Shown: positions 56,436-64,000 of the stretch, piece by piece
How the letters are laid out: the number at the start of each line of letters is the position of its first letter
Position numbering within the stretch: position 1 is the first letter of the stretch
Assembly: GCA_002708765.1 (NCBI GenBank)
Contig: PAPD01000013.1
Coordinates: 1-64,000 of the forward strand
Source: Gammaproteobacteria bacterium
GTDB taxonomy: Bacteria; Pseudomonadota; Gammaproteobacteria; Pseudomonadales; Azotimanducaceae
Length of the DNA stretch: 64,000 nt
Direction of reading: 5' to 3'
The notes under the pieces: model-generated
What the model was told of the DNA's origin: nothing
Databases searched by the model: none
Seen by the model: only the letters and a program-made list of their open reading frames with translations
Position numbers and translations under genes: made by a program

Positions 56436-57569
56436 CTATACCTGGGAAACAACATCAGAATCCAAGAGCTGACTGATCTCCTGGGAGCTAAACCCTGATT
56501 CCTCAAGAACGGAAACCGAATCTTCTCCCGCAATCCTTGATCCGTGACGTATACCCGGCTTGGATCTTGAAAATCGAGGTGCCGGAGACGGCTGCAACAC
56601 TCCATCAATTTCGGCAAACGAATCGCGATGAACGTTATGAGGATGCTCATTGACTTCTCCCAACTCCAGCACCGGTCCAAAACAAACGTCTGTCCCTTCC
56701 ATTATCTGACACCATTCGTCCCTGGTTTTTTGCTTAAATACTTGGGTCAGCTCAGCTCGAAATTCCTCCCATTTCGAAGAATTCATCTGATCGGAAAATC
56801 GATCAGCATCAACGCCAGTTTTTTCTACAAAAAGCGAATAGAACTGGGGCTCTATGGATCCAAGACTTATGTATTTCCCGTCTTTTGTTTCATATGTGCC
56901 ATAAAAATGCGCCCCGCCATCTAAAAGGTTAGTGCCTCGATCTGATCCAAATACCCCAGAAGCACGCATACTAAAAAACATGGACATGAGAGAAGCAGCT
57001 CCATCAACCATAGCCGCATCGACCACCTGACCTTTTCCAGATGATTTCGCTTCCAATAATGCACAAACTAAACCAAACGCAAGATAAAGAGCTCCTCCAC
57101 CGAAATCGCCAACAAGATTAAGCGGCGGAACCGGCTTTTGACCTTTTTCTCCAATAGCGTGCAAAGCGCCAACAAGAGAAATGTAATTAATATCATGTCC
57201 GGCCGCCTGTGCCATAGGGCCTTCCTGACCCCAACCCGTCATCCTGCCATAGACGAGCCGTTCGTTTCGGGCAAGGCATTCTGAGGGCCCTATTCCCAAA
57301 CGTTCGGTTACACCAGGTCTAAATCCTTCGAATAATCCATCCGCAGACTCACACATTTTTAGAATAACTTCCTGGCCCTCCTCAGATTTTAAATCTAACG
57401 CAATAGACTTCCGTCCTCGTGTCAGAACATCGTTAATACGATCTTTTTTCCTAGGCATTCTATCAACTCTAACAACCTCGGCACCCATATCAGCCAACAA
57501 CATGCCACAAAAGGGCCCTGGTCCTATGCCTGCCAACTCAATAATTCTTATTCCTTTTAATGGTCCCAT
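56436..57569 (-). CDS. Family III CoA transferase / alpha-methylacyl-CoA racemase-like
   Basis: A 377-residue protein beginning MGPLKGIRIIELAGIGPGPFCGMLLADMGAEV at ATG 57569, which has GGGAG five bases upstream; the track start adds 14 residues. The catalytic aspartate is in LVGDFGGGALYL. The sequence is closest in pattern to alpha-methylacyl-CoA racemase, which epimerises 2-methyl-branched acyl-CoAs before beta-oxidation, as needed for isoprenoid or sterol side chains. This would suit the P450 and acyl-CoA dehydrogenase genes of the window. Confidence 0.9.
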   Translation of the reverse strand: MGPLKGIRIIELAGIGPGPFCGMLLADMGAEVVRVDRMPRKKDRINDVLTRGRKSIALDLKSEEGQEVILKMCESADGLFEGFRPGVTERLGIGPSECLARNERLVYGRMTGWGQEGPMAQAAGHDINYISLVGALHAIGEKGQKPVPPLNLVGDFGGGALYLAFGLVCALLEAKSSGKGQVVDAAMVDGAASLMSMFFSMRASGVFGSDRGTNLLDGGAHFYGTYETKDGKYISLGSIEPQFYSLFVEKTGVDADRFSDQMNSSKWEEFRAELTQVFKQKTRDEWCQIMEGTDVCFGPVLELGEVNEHPHNVHRDSFAEIDGVLQPSPAPRFSRSKPGIRHGSRIAGEDSVSVLEESGFSSQEISQLLDSDVVSQV

Positions 57570-57700
57570 TTTTTCTCCCGCACTTTCTAAGCTAATACAA
57601 CATTTAGTCACATACTCAATTAGAGGGCAAATTTTGTAGGATGTTCACTGCGAATGGATTAGGTATCATCTAACTAGCCGTCAAAATTTGAGAACAGGAC

Positions 57701-58357
57701 ATGGAATTGATAGATCATATAGAAGTAGCCACTACTGAAAAAACCAAATCAGCTGTCATATGGTTGCATGGCTTTGGTGCTGATGGCCATGATTTCGAAG
57801 CTATATTACCTGAGCTGCATCTGCCGCAAGATGCAGAGATCAAGTTTATTTTTCCTCATGCGCCGTTCAGAACTCTAGCACATGGAAGCGATGAAAAAGT
57901 TAGAGCATGGTATGACATTGTCTCAGACCCCGCTGGCCAAGAAGGAAAAGGGATAACGGAGTCATCCCTCGAAATAAGAAAACTTATTGAAGCCGAAGAA
58001 TCTAGAGGGATCAAATCGGAGAACATAATTCTGGCCGGTTTTTCTCAGGGCGGCGTTATCGCCCTTCATACGGGACTCAGATACGAAAAAAGACTTGGTG
58101 GGATCCTGGCATTATCTACTTACCTAGATAACTATGAAGCAACGGAGACCGAAATGTCAGATGCTAATCTCGCAATTCCGGTAATGCTTGCCCATGGAAA
58201 ATACGATCAGGTAATACCAGTCTCTCGGGGCGCAACTACTAGAGAGAATCTTATCCGGCTCGGGCTTGATGTCCGTTGGTTCGACTATCACATGGGCCAT
58301 GAGGTTTGCGAGCAGGAGATCATAGACATAAGAGCTTTCTTCTTGGAATTGTTGTAA
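57701..58357 (+). CDS. Alpha/beta hydrolase, carboxylesterase/phospholipase type
   Basis: A 218-residue esterase. The oxyanion motif is VIWLHGFGADGHDF, the nucleophile elbow GFSQGGVIAL, the acid in HGKYDQVIP and the histidine in YHMGHEV, as in the EstB / acyl-protein thioesterase family. It hydrolyses short acyl esters or lysophospholipids in the cytoplasm. Its TAA stop directly precedes the miaE ATG, so it heads a tight plus-strand operon reaching rhlB. Confidence 0.9.
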   Translation: MELIDHIEVATTEKTKSAVIWLHGFGADGHDFEAILPELHLPQDAEIKFIFPHAPFRTLAHGSDEKVRAWYDIVSDPAGQEGKGITESSLEIRKLIEAEESRGIKSENIILAGFSQGGVIALHTGLRYEKRLGGILALSTYLDNYEATETEMSDANLAIPVMLAHGKYDQVIPVSRGATTRENLIRLGLDVRWFDYHMGHEVCEQEIIDIRAFFLELL

Positions 58358-58942
58358 ATGAAAAAATGGAAGCTTTCTGTGTCACCTAGCCCTCATGAAT
58401 GGGTAATCTGTGTTACAAATAACCTGGACATATTCCTAAATGATCATGCGTCGAATGAAAGGAAAGCTTCTGCGAATGCCTTAACACTAGTTGCACATTA
58501 CCCGGATAGGAAAGAGCTCGTAGAACGGATGATCGAAATTGCAATTGAAGAACTTAACCATTTTTCCCAAGTAATGAAAATCTTAACCTCAAGAAATCTG
58601 ACTATGAATCCAGATGAAAAAGATCCCTACGTGAACCGCCTGAGAAAAAAAATGAATAAAAATGATAGCGACCAGTATCTACTAGATCGACTGATCGTAG
58701 GTGCTGTGATTGAAGCTAGAGGAGAAGAACGATTTCGTCTTTTAGCAGAAAATCTCTCAGGGCACGCTCTTCAGCCTTTCTACGCTGGCATTGCCAAGTC
58801 TGAGGCACGGCACTACCAGACATTTCTTGCACTCGCGGCTCATTACTTTGAGCCAGAAAAAGTCCAGGAAAATCTTGATAAATGGCTCGAATTTGAGAAA
58901 GAATTAATCGCATCTCTTCCCATCAGAAATCGCCTCCACTGA
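58358..58942 (+). CDS. miaE: tRNA 2-methylthio-N6-isopentenyladenosine-37 hydroxylase MiaE
   Basis: A 194-residue ferritin-like di-iron monooxygenase. The helices carry the carboxylate-bridged site (SNERKASANALTLV, AIEELNHF, VIEARGEERF, KSEARHYQTF, with ExxH pairs). It hydroxylates ms2i6A37 to ms2io6A37 in tRNAs reading U-starting codons. It starts with no gap after the esterase gene. Confidence 0.93.
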   Translation: MKKWKLSVSPSPHEWVICVTNNLDIFLNDHASNERKASANALTLVAHYPDRKELVERMIEIAIEELNHFSQVMKILTSRNLTMNPDEKDPYVNRLRKKMNKNDSDQYLLDRLIVGAVIEARGEERFRLLAENLSGHALQPFYAGIAKSEARHYQTFLALAAHYFEPEKVQENLDKWLEFEKELIASLPIRNRLH

Positions 58943-58949
58943 GAAAATA

Positions 58950-60191
58950 TTGACGGAAAATATTAATACATATCTTACAGAACACGGACACCGTCCAAAC
59001 AGATTCGTCGACTTCAACGAAACCTGGAGCAATGTGATCGTCATTCCGGCGCACAAAGAATGTGCTTCAGCGCTACTCAAAAATCTATCTAAAATAAAGA
59101 TAAAGAAAAAATTCCTTGTAATAATCGTTGCGAACACCTACGAACCCAGCGATACATGGACATCGGAAATGGCAGAAAAACTCGGTGCCAACAAAAAGAA
59201 GACACAAATCACTAGTGAAATCAGCTTATTGATGGCCAGCAGCTTCGACCTGCTTCTTGTAGATTGTTTTTCTGGCACAAGAGTACTAAAAAAGAAAGAA
59301 GGGGTTGGTGCAGCCAGAAAAATTGGATGCGATTTAGCAGTCAACCTGATTCATTCTGGAAATATAGACAGTCAATGGATCTACTCTTCTGATGCCGATG
59401 CGATGTTGCCCGAAAATTATTTTCAAGGAAACATGGGAACTAATTGTGTCGCAACTCATTTTGCTTTCTCTCACAGAAGCGAACGAAAACTTTCAGAGGC
59501 CACAGGCCTTTATGAGCTGAAAGTTCTCTATTACGCCGCCGGATTATCAAACGCAAATTCCATCTACGCTTACCCGAGCTTAGGTTCATGCATCTGTTTT
59601 TCTGCAGAGGCATATGCCAAAACAAGAGGTTTTCCCAAAAGAAATGCTGGGGAAGATTTTCATTTCCTTAATAAGGTAAGGAAAATAGGTGCCGTTAATT
59701 GCGATAGAAACATAAGGATATCGCTCGACGGCAGATTATCGAAACGAACGCCTATAGGCACTGGACAGGGTATAAGCCATTTCCAAGCCTGCTTGCTCAA
59801 AGGCGAACAACCGCTGTTCGAACACCCTGACTGTTTTAAAGAATTAAGAACCACTATCGAAGCGATGGAGATACTTTCGTTTCAACAAACCAAAAACCCG
59901 ATCTTTCCAAACAAAAGAATACAAGCCTACATGGAGAAAATTGGCTTTCTAGAGCATTACGAAATCAAGCGAAAGCAAACCCCTTCTCCCCAGGTGATGA
60001 AGAAACATTTTGAAGACTGGTTCGATGGACTTAAAACACGGCAATTTATCAGATATTTCCAAGACGCCTTTTTCGGCAAAGTCTCCAGAACAAAACTTAG
60101 TGAAGGCTGGTTCCTCAAGTGCGGGAACGGAATCGCAACATTAAGAGATTTTTGCGAAAAACAAGTTTTCAGTGTCCGATCTAATAAATGA
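58950..60191 (+). CDS. Glycosyltransferase family 2-like protein
   Basis: A 413-residue protein with a GT-A-like N-terminal half: NVIVIPAHKECASALL (nucleotide-binding strand) and a DxD-like SSDADAMLP. The C-terminal 150 residues match nothing I recognise. No membrane helix is evident. The start appears to be TTG 58950 with a weak GAG site. Lying between miaE and argC, its acceptor is unknown. A glucosylglycerate- or mannosylglycerate-type synthase would be one compatible idea but is not supported by specific motifs. Confidence 0.7.
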   Translation: MTENINTYLTEHGHRPNRFVDFNETWSNVIVIPAHKECASALLKNLSKIKIKKKFLVIIVANTYEPSDTWTSEMAEKLGANKKKTQITSEISLLMASSFDLLLVDCFSGTRVLKKKEGVGAARKIGCDLAVNLIHSGNIDSQWIYSSDADAMLPENYFQGNMGTNCVATHFAFSHRSERKLSEATGLYELKVLYYAAGLSNANSIYAYPSLGSCICFSAEAYAKTRGFPKRNAGEDFHFLNKVRKIGAVNCDRNIRISLDGRLSKRTPIGTGQGISHFQACLLKGEQPLFEHPDCFKELRTTIEAMEILSFQQTKNPIFPNKRIQAYMEKIGFLEHYEIKRKQTPSPQVMKKHFEDWFDGLKTRQFIRYFQDAFFGKVSRTKLSEGWFLKCGNGIATLRDFCEKQVFSVRSNK

Positions 60192-60232
60192 TAAGCTAAG
60201 AGTCTTCAACCGACTCATAATTGACGGAAAAA

Positions 60233-61189
60233 ATGTATCAGGTATTTATTGATGGAAAGGAAGGAACAACTGGGCTCCAGATTGTCGAAAGATTAAGAGC
60301 TAGAGAAGATATCGAGATTCTCGAAATCGAGTCAAACAAGAGGAAAATCGAATCAGAAAAAAGAAAACTTATTGAAAAAGCCGATGTGGTTATTTTGTGC
60401 TTGCCTGATAAGGCTTCCCAACAGGTTGTAAATGAAAATGCGGAAATTCCTGGAACAAAGTTCATAGATGCCAGCACCGCTTTCAGAATACATCCTGACT
60501 GGACTTACGGATTGCCCGAACTTTCAAAGAAGCAACGCGAATTAGTAGGAGAATCTCAACGAGTATCAAACCCTGGGTGTTATGCCACTGGATTTGTAAT
60601 CCCGATCAAACCTCTGATCGATCAGGGAGTTTTAAACCCAAGCAGTGAGCTGACAATAAGTGCGATCTCCGGCTATAGCGGAGGTGGGCGCTCGTTGATC
60701 GAGCGCTACGAAAAAAAATCATTCAATTCCTCAGCGCGTCTATGGCCAGCGAGGCAATATAGCCTGTCCCTGAATCATAAACATCTGCCAGAAATGAGAA
60801 GATACACCGGCTTAAAATCAAACCCAGTGTTTCTTCCAGTGGTAGCAAATTTCTATCAGGGGATGACAGTGAACATTTCTATTCCTAAAGGCATGTTTAG
60901 TAAAAAAATCTCGATCCAAGATATCCAGGGAATCATGAAAGAAGTTTATGACGAACAGGAAAATATCAAGATTTACGATGTGAATGATGAAAAACAGCTA
61001 GATGAAGGTTTTCTTGATCCAGAGAGAGCAAGCAACTCCGATCTGCTCGAGATTTTTACCTTCGGGCATGATGATCAAGTGCTCCTAACATCACGGCTCG
61101 ACAACCTCGGAAAAGGAGCGGCAGGTGCTGCTCTGCAAAATCTCAATTTAATGTTAGGTCTTCCCGAATACAAGGGACTTAAAATATGA
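60233..61189 (+). CDS. argC: N-acetyl-gamma-glutamyl-phosphate reductase, type 2
   Basis: About 318 residues, the short form typical of type 2 ArgC. The NADP-binding start is FIDGKEGTTGLQIVERL, and the catalytic cysteine is in SNPGCYATGFVIP. It reduces N-acetylglutamyl phosphate to the semialdehyde in arginine synthesis. The track uses TTG 60221; ATG 60233 with CGGA six bases upstream is better. Its stop overlaps the next start (ATGA), coupling it to an aminotransferase. No other arg gene is nearby. Confidence 0.93.
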   Translation: MYQVFIDGKEGTTGLQIVERLRAREDIEILEIESNKRKIESEKRKLIEKADVVILCLPDKASQQVVNENAEIPGTKFIDASTAFRIHPDWTYGLPELSKKQRELVGESQRVSNPGCYATGFVIPIKPLIDQGVLNPSSELTISAISGYSGGGRSLIERYEKKSFNSSARLWPARQYSLSLNHKHLPEMRRYTGLKSNPVFLPVVANFYQGMTVNISIPKGMFSKKISIQDIQGIMKEVYDEQENIKIYDVNDEKQLDEGFLDPERASNSDLLEIFTFGHDDQVLLTSRLDNLGKGAAGAALQNLNLMLGLPEYKGLKI

Positions 61190-62418
61190 ATACAGACGAA
61201 TACCAAGAACTTCTATCAGAATTTAACGAGCTTAAGAAAGAAAATCTGGATCTTGATCTGACAAGAGGCAAACCTTCTCCCAAGCAACTAGATCTATCCA
61301 ATCCGCTTGACGGGATATTGGAAGGAAACTTTCAACTGAAAGATGGGTCTGATGCGAGGAACTACGGAGGAATTCTTGGTGTTCCTGAGGCAAGACAACT
61401 TGGTGCAGAATTTCTGGGTACCAGACCAGAACTAACAATGGTCGGCGGTAATAGCAGTCTTAATCTAATGTATCACTTTGTTGATAACATGATGGAGAAA
61501 TGGGGATCAGGAATAAAATTCATATGTCTTACCCCAGGATACGACCGTCATTTCTCCATTTGCGAGCACTTTGGTATTGAGATGATCGATATCCCGATGG
61601 AAAGCTCCGGACCAAACATTGAAAAGATAGAAGAAACCATAAGAAAAGATCATTCTGTCAAAGGCATTTGGTGTGTTCCAAAATATTCAAATCCCTCTGG
61701 TCATACCTATGCGGATCCAGTAGTTAACCGAATGGCCTCTTTGCCAAAATTAGGAGGTAAGGATTTCAAAATCTTTTGGGACAATGCCTATGTCGTCCAT
61801 GATCTGGAAATGGACAGCGAAAAACTACTGAACCTTTCTAAAGAAGCAGAAAAATCCGGGACTGATAACGATATAGTAATGTTTGCTTCCACCTCGAAAG
61901 TTACCTTTGCCGGAGCAGGAATATCTTTTCTGAGCACCGGAAAAGAGAGCTTACTGGATTTCGAAAAATATCTGTCTAGACAGATGATCGGATTCGATAA
62001 AATAAACCAGCTTCGCCACGTCAAATTTTTAAAGAATTTAGACGAAACCAAAAAACTTATGGCAAAACATCGAGCGATATTAAAACCAAAATTTGACCTT
62101 GTTTTATCTATCCTGGAAAACAAATTGGGAAACAAAGATGTAGCTACGTGGACATATCCCAGAGGCGGTTATTTCATATCACTGGATACTTTACCAGGCT
62201 TAGCTAAAAGGACTGTGCATCTAGCATCAGAACTGGGAGTTAAACTAACCCCCGCCGGAGCAACTTTTCCTTATGGCCTAGACCCCGCTGATTCTAACAT
62301 CAGGATCGCGCCTTCGTTTCCTGAGTTAGACGAGTTAGAAAAAGCAGTAAATGTTTTGGCAACCTGCATACAACTAGCTCAAGCGGAATCTTGCCTGAAG
62401 GGAAAAAATAATGGCTGA
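61186..62418 (+). CDS. PLP-dependent aminotransferase, class I-like (aspartate aminotransferase type)
   Basis: A 410-residue fold-type I aminotransferase of the atypical aspartate aminotransferase branch (PF12897-like): LDLTRGKPSPKQLDLS at the N-terminus, NYGGILGVPEARQL, WCVPKYSNPSGHTY, WDNAYVVHDL and the PLP lysine in STSKVTFAGAG. It probably transfers amino groups between aspartate or a similar amino acid and 2-oxoglutarate. Its four-base overlap with argC and eight-base overlap with rhlB indicate one transcript. Confidence 0.88.
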   Translation: MNTDEYQELLSEFNELKKENLDLDLTRGKPSPKQLDLSNPLDGILEGNFQLKDGSDARNYGGILGVPEARQLGAEFLGTRPELTMVGGNSSLNLMYHFVDNMMEKWGSGIKFICLTPGYDRHFSICEHFGIEMIDIPMESSGPNIEKIEETIRKDHSVKGIWCVPKYSNPSGHTYADPVVNRMASLPKLGGKDFKIFWDNAYVVHDLEMDSEKLLNLSKEAEKSGTDNDIVMFASTSKVTFAGAGISFLSTGKESLLDFEKYLSRQMIGFDKINQLRHVKFLKNLDETKKLMAKHRAILKPKFDLVLSILENKLGNKDVATWTYPRGGYFISLDTLPGLAKRTVHLASELGVKLTPAGATFPYGLDPADSNIRIAPSFPELDELEKAVNVLATCIQLAQAESCLKGKNNG

Positions 62419-63580
62419 TATTGGAGAACAATTCCTGAATCTGGACTTGCCAAATGAAATAAACAAAGCAATCTTCGATTTGGGTTACGAAAGACCAACT
62501 CCGATTCAACAACAGGCGCTACCACATGCATTAAACGGCGAAGATATTATCGGGCAAGCCCAGACAGGAACCGGTAAAACTGCAGCATTTCTAATTTCAA
62601 TATTTACCTACGAACTGGAAAACCCACCTACCGAAGACAGAAAGCCAGGGACACCCTTTGCATTAATAATCGCACCGACGCGAGAACTGGTAATCCAGAT
62701 AAAAAAAGATGCAGATGCTTTGGCAATTTATACAGATATAAAAACACTCGCCTTGGTCGGAGGTATAGACTACGAAAAACAAAAGAATAAGCTAAACAGA
62801 AAAGTAGACCTCGTAATTGCAACACCAGGCAGACTGCTCGATTTTTCAAGATCTGGAACTATTGACCTATCTCGAGTAGAAATACTCGTTATTGACGAAG
62901 CCGACAGAATGTTGAGTATGGGCTTTATTCCCGATGTAAAATCCATCATCGCTAAAACACCTCATAGGCGCCAAAGACAAACCCAGTTGTTTAGCGCAAC
63001 ATATACAACAGATATCCGGCGGCTTGCTTCCCAGTGGACACTCGACCCGATAAAGATAGACATAGCCCCCGAAAAAATAGCCGTGGAAACGGTCGAGCAA
63101 AGAGCATTTCTGGTCGCTGAAGATGACAAATTCCAGCTGCTAATAAACGTAATAGAGCATTACGAAATGTCACGAGTACTGATCTTCGTTAACAGAAGAG
63201 ATACAGCAAGAGAGCTGCATGGAAAAATCACGAAAGATGGTTTTGTCTGCGGGCTGTTGGCAGGCGATGTACCTCAAAGAAAAAGAATCCGGACCCTGGA
63301 AAAATTCAGGGCTGGCGATACCAGAATTCTTGTTGCCACGGATGTTGCCGGTCGCGGAATTCATATCGACAACATTAGCCACGTAATAAACTATAACCTT
63401 CCCGAAGATCCGGAAGATTATGTGCATAGAATCGGTCGAACCGGAAGGGCAGGCTCTGAGGGAATATCGATCTCCCTGGTATGTGAAACCGACGCTTTTT
63501 CACTGCCAGGCATCGAAGAACTTCTTGGCAACAAATTAAATTGTGAACAACCCCCGGACAAGCTGCTATTGCCTGTATAA
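62411..63580 (+). CDS. rhlB: DEAD-box RNA helicase, RhlB-like
   Basis: A 389-residue DEAD-box helicase with all motifs: Q (RPTPIQQQAL), I (AQTGTGKTAAF), Ia (PTRELVIQI), II (VIDEADRM), III (SATYT), V (ATDVAGRGIHI) and VI (HRIGRTGRAG). The sequence follows the RhlB pattern of the RNA degradosome, although the long basic C-terminal tail of many RhlB proteins is missing. RhlE is an alternative. It ends the plus-strand operon. Confidence 0.88.
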   Translation: MADIGEQFLNLDLPNEINKAIFDLGYERPTPIQQQALPHALNGEDIIGQAQTGTGKTAAFLISIFTYELENPPTEDRKPGTPFALIIAPTRELVIQIKKDADALAIYTDIKTLALVGGIDYEKQKNKLNRKVDLVIATPGRLLDFSRSGTIDLSRVEILVIDEADRMLSMGFIPDVKSIIAKTPHRRQRQTQLFSATYTTDIRRLASQWTLDPIKIDIAPEKIAVETVEQRAFLVAEDDKFQLLINVIEHYEMSRVLIFVNRRDTARELHGKITKDGFVCGLLAGDVPQRKRIRTLEKFRAGDTRILVATDVAGRGIHIDNISHVINYNLPEDPEDYVHRIGRTGRAGSEGISISLVCETDAFSLPGIEELLGNKLNCEQPPDKLLLPV

Positions 63581-63595
63581 CTATTTACACAGTTA

Positions 63596-64000
63596 CTAAG
63601 TTTTTAAAAGGTTGTTCCAGCCATTCCAGTAGGTAACTTCTTCAGCGGGTAACCTATGGGCTGGCTTGAGAACTGCCCCTAGCGTATAGGCCGCAGGGAG
63701 CATGACCGTCTGCGTCACCCCCCCAGGGATATCTAATATACTGGCTATCTCTTCAGCTCTGCTTGTGAGCAAAGAAGTCCAGGTGGTTCCGATACCTCGA
63801 GCACGCATGGCCAGCATCATCGACCAAGCAGCTGGGAGTATAGAGCCAAAAAAGCCGACCTGTTCTCCCATGCTCTCGCCAGGTTCTCCTACAGCTAAGA
63901 TAAAAACCATAACTGGAATTTCATGCAAACGGTCCATCATAGCTCTGTGAGCCGGCTTTAATTTTACCCCCCGGGTTTCACTAAGATGGACTAGAGTGCT
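63596..64000 (-). CDS. Nitroreductase-family flavoprotein (partial, N-terminus off window)
   Basis: The minus-strand frame is open from 64000 to the TAG at 63596; the track shows only the part after an internal Met. The 134 visible residues hold the C-terminal half of a nitroreductase fold: SILPAAWSMMLAMRARGIGTTWTS (FMN-binding region) and PGGVTQTVMLPAAYTLG. These enzymes use FMN and NAD(P)H to reduce nitro groups, quinones or unsaturated compounds. It is convergent with rhlB, 15 bases apart. Confidence 0.85.
   Translation of the reverse strand, partial: STLVHLSETRGVKLKPAHRAMMDRLHEIPVMVFILAVGEPGESMGEQVGFFGSILPAAWSMMLAMRARGIGTTWTSLLTSRAEEIASILDIPGGVTQTVMLPAAYTLGAVLKPAHRLPAEEVTYWNGWNNLLKT

Noticed and set aside
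1-64000. CRISPR arrays, insertion sequences, prophage or toxin-antitoxin pairs
   Set aside because: No regularly spaced repeats, transposase, integrase or phage-structural ORFs were found on reading both strands.

Overview
The window looks like a chromosomal segment of a free-living, probably marine, gammaproteobacterium of moderate GC. Evidence: the gene order fmdB-aspS-yebC-ruvC-ruvA-ruvB-tolQ-tolR-tolA-tolB-pal-cpoB, the dapA-bamC-MBL hydrolase block, bepA, rmuC, miaE, rhlB and a CnoX-type thioredoxin are a gammaproteobacterial core set. Among them lie lipid and hydrocarbon oxidation genes: two CYP153-like P450s, acyl-CoA dehydrogenases, an acyl-CoA synthetase, a family III CoA transferase, Rieske and TauD oxygenases and a desaturase. 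I cannot name the genus. No phage, insertion sequence, CRISPR array or plasmid signal was seen.

Layout. 1-8.7 kb: an NSS-family Na+ symporter cut by the window edge, an LLM oxidoreductase, a VOC protein with an apparent CTG start, a GPH sugar-type symporter, a membrane-anchored DsbA, and an acyl-CoA synthetase/DUF5916 outer-membrane pair. 8.8-13 kb: an ABC-2 type export ATPase with no permease in view, overlapping a 1150-residue sulfotransferase-GT2-GT4 fusion. 13.1-18 kb: CYP153-like P450, two acyl-CoA dehydrogenases, a PspC protein and a ROK kinase, all closely spaced. 18-22.2 kb: a DUF4212/SSS symporter pair followed by a glutamine-synthetase-like ligase and a class I amidotransferase, which looks like one uptake and gamma-glutamylation operon. 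22.2-30.6 kb: housekeeping (rmuC, cnoX-like, MBL hydrolase, bamC, dapA, tusA, bepA, nadA), then a lone tRNA-Lys(UUU). 30.9-42.7 kb: an accessory oxidative region with an alpha/beta hydrolase, eukaryotic-type glyoxalase I, cupin, TauD dioxygenase, a second VOC paralogue, a Rieske oxygenase coupled to an RND pump, a small membrane ORF, a desaturase, a second CYP153-like gene broken by a single-base frameshift, and a decayed outer-membrane protein 3' end. 42.9-52.8 kb: the tol-pal, ruvCAB and aspS block on the minus strand. 52.9-57.6 kb: proS, a TlpA lipoprotein, an ABM monooxygenase, an SDR and a CoA transferase. 57.7-63.6 kb: a tight plus-strand run (esterase, miaE, glycosyltransferase, argC, aminotransferase, rhlB). 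The window ends inside a nitroreductase.

How they may work together: the P450s, desaturase, synthetase, dehydrogenases and CoA transferase fit terminal oxidation, activation and beta-oxidation of aliphatic or terpenoid compounds. The RND pump beside the Rieske oxygenase may clear hydrophobic substrate or product. The fusion protein and the ABC ATPase suggest a sulfated surface glycan. These roles are inferred from families and context. Nothing here can be shown to be a new biological system from sequence alone. The strongest leads are the triple fusion with its lone ATPase, the Rieske-RND operon, the DUF4212-SSS-GS-GATase operon, and the decaying CYP153/outer-membrane pair.
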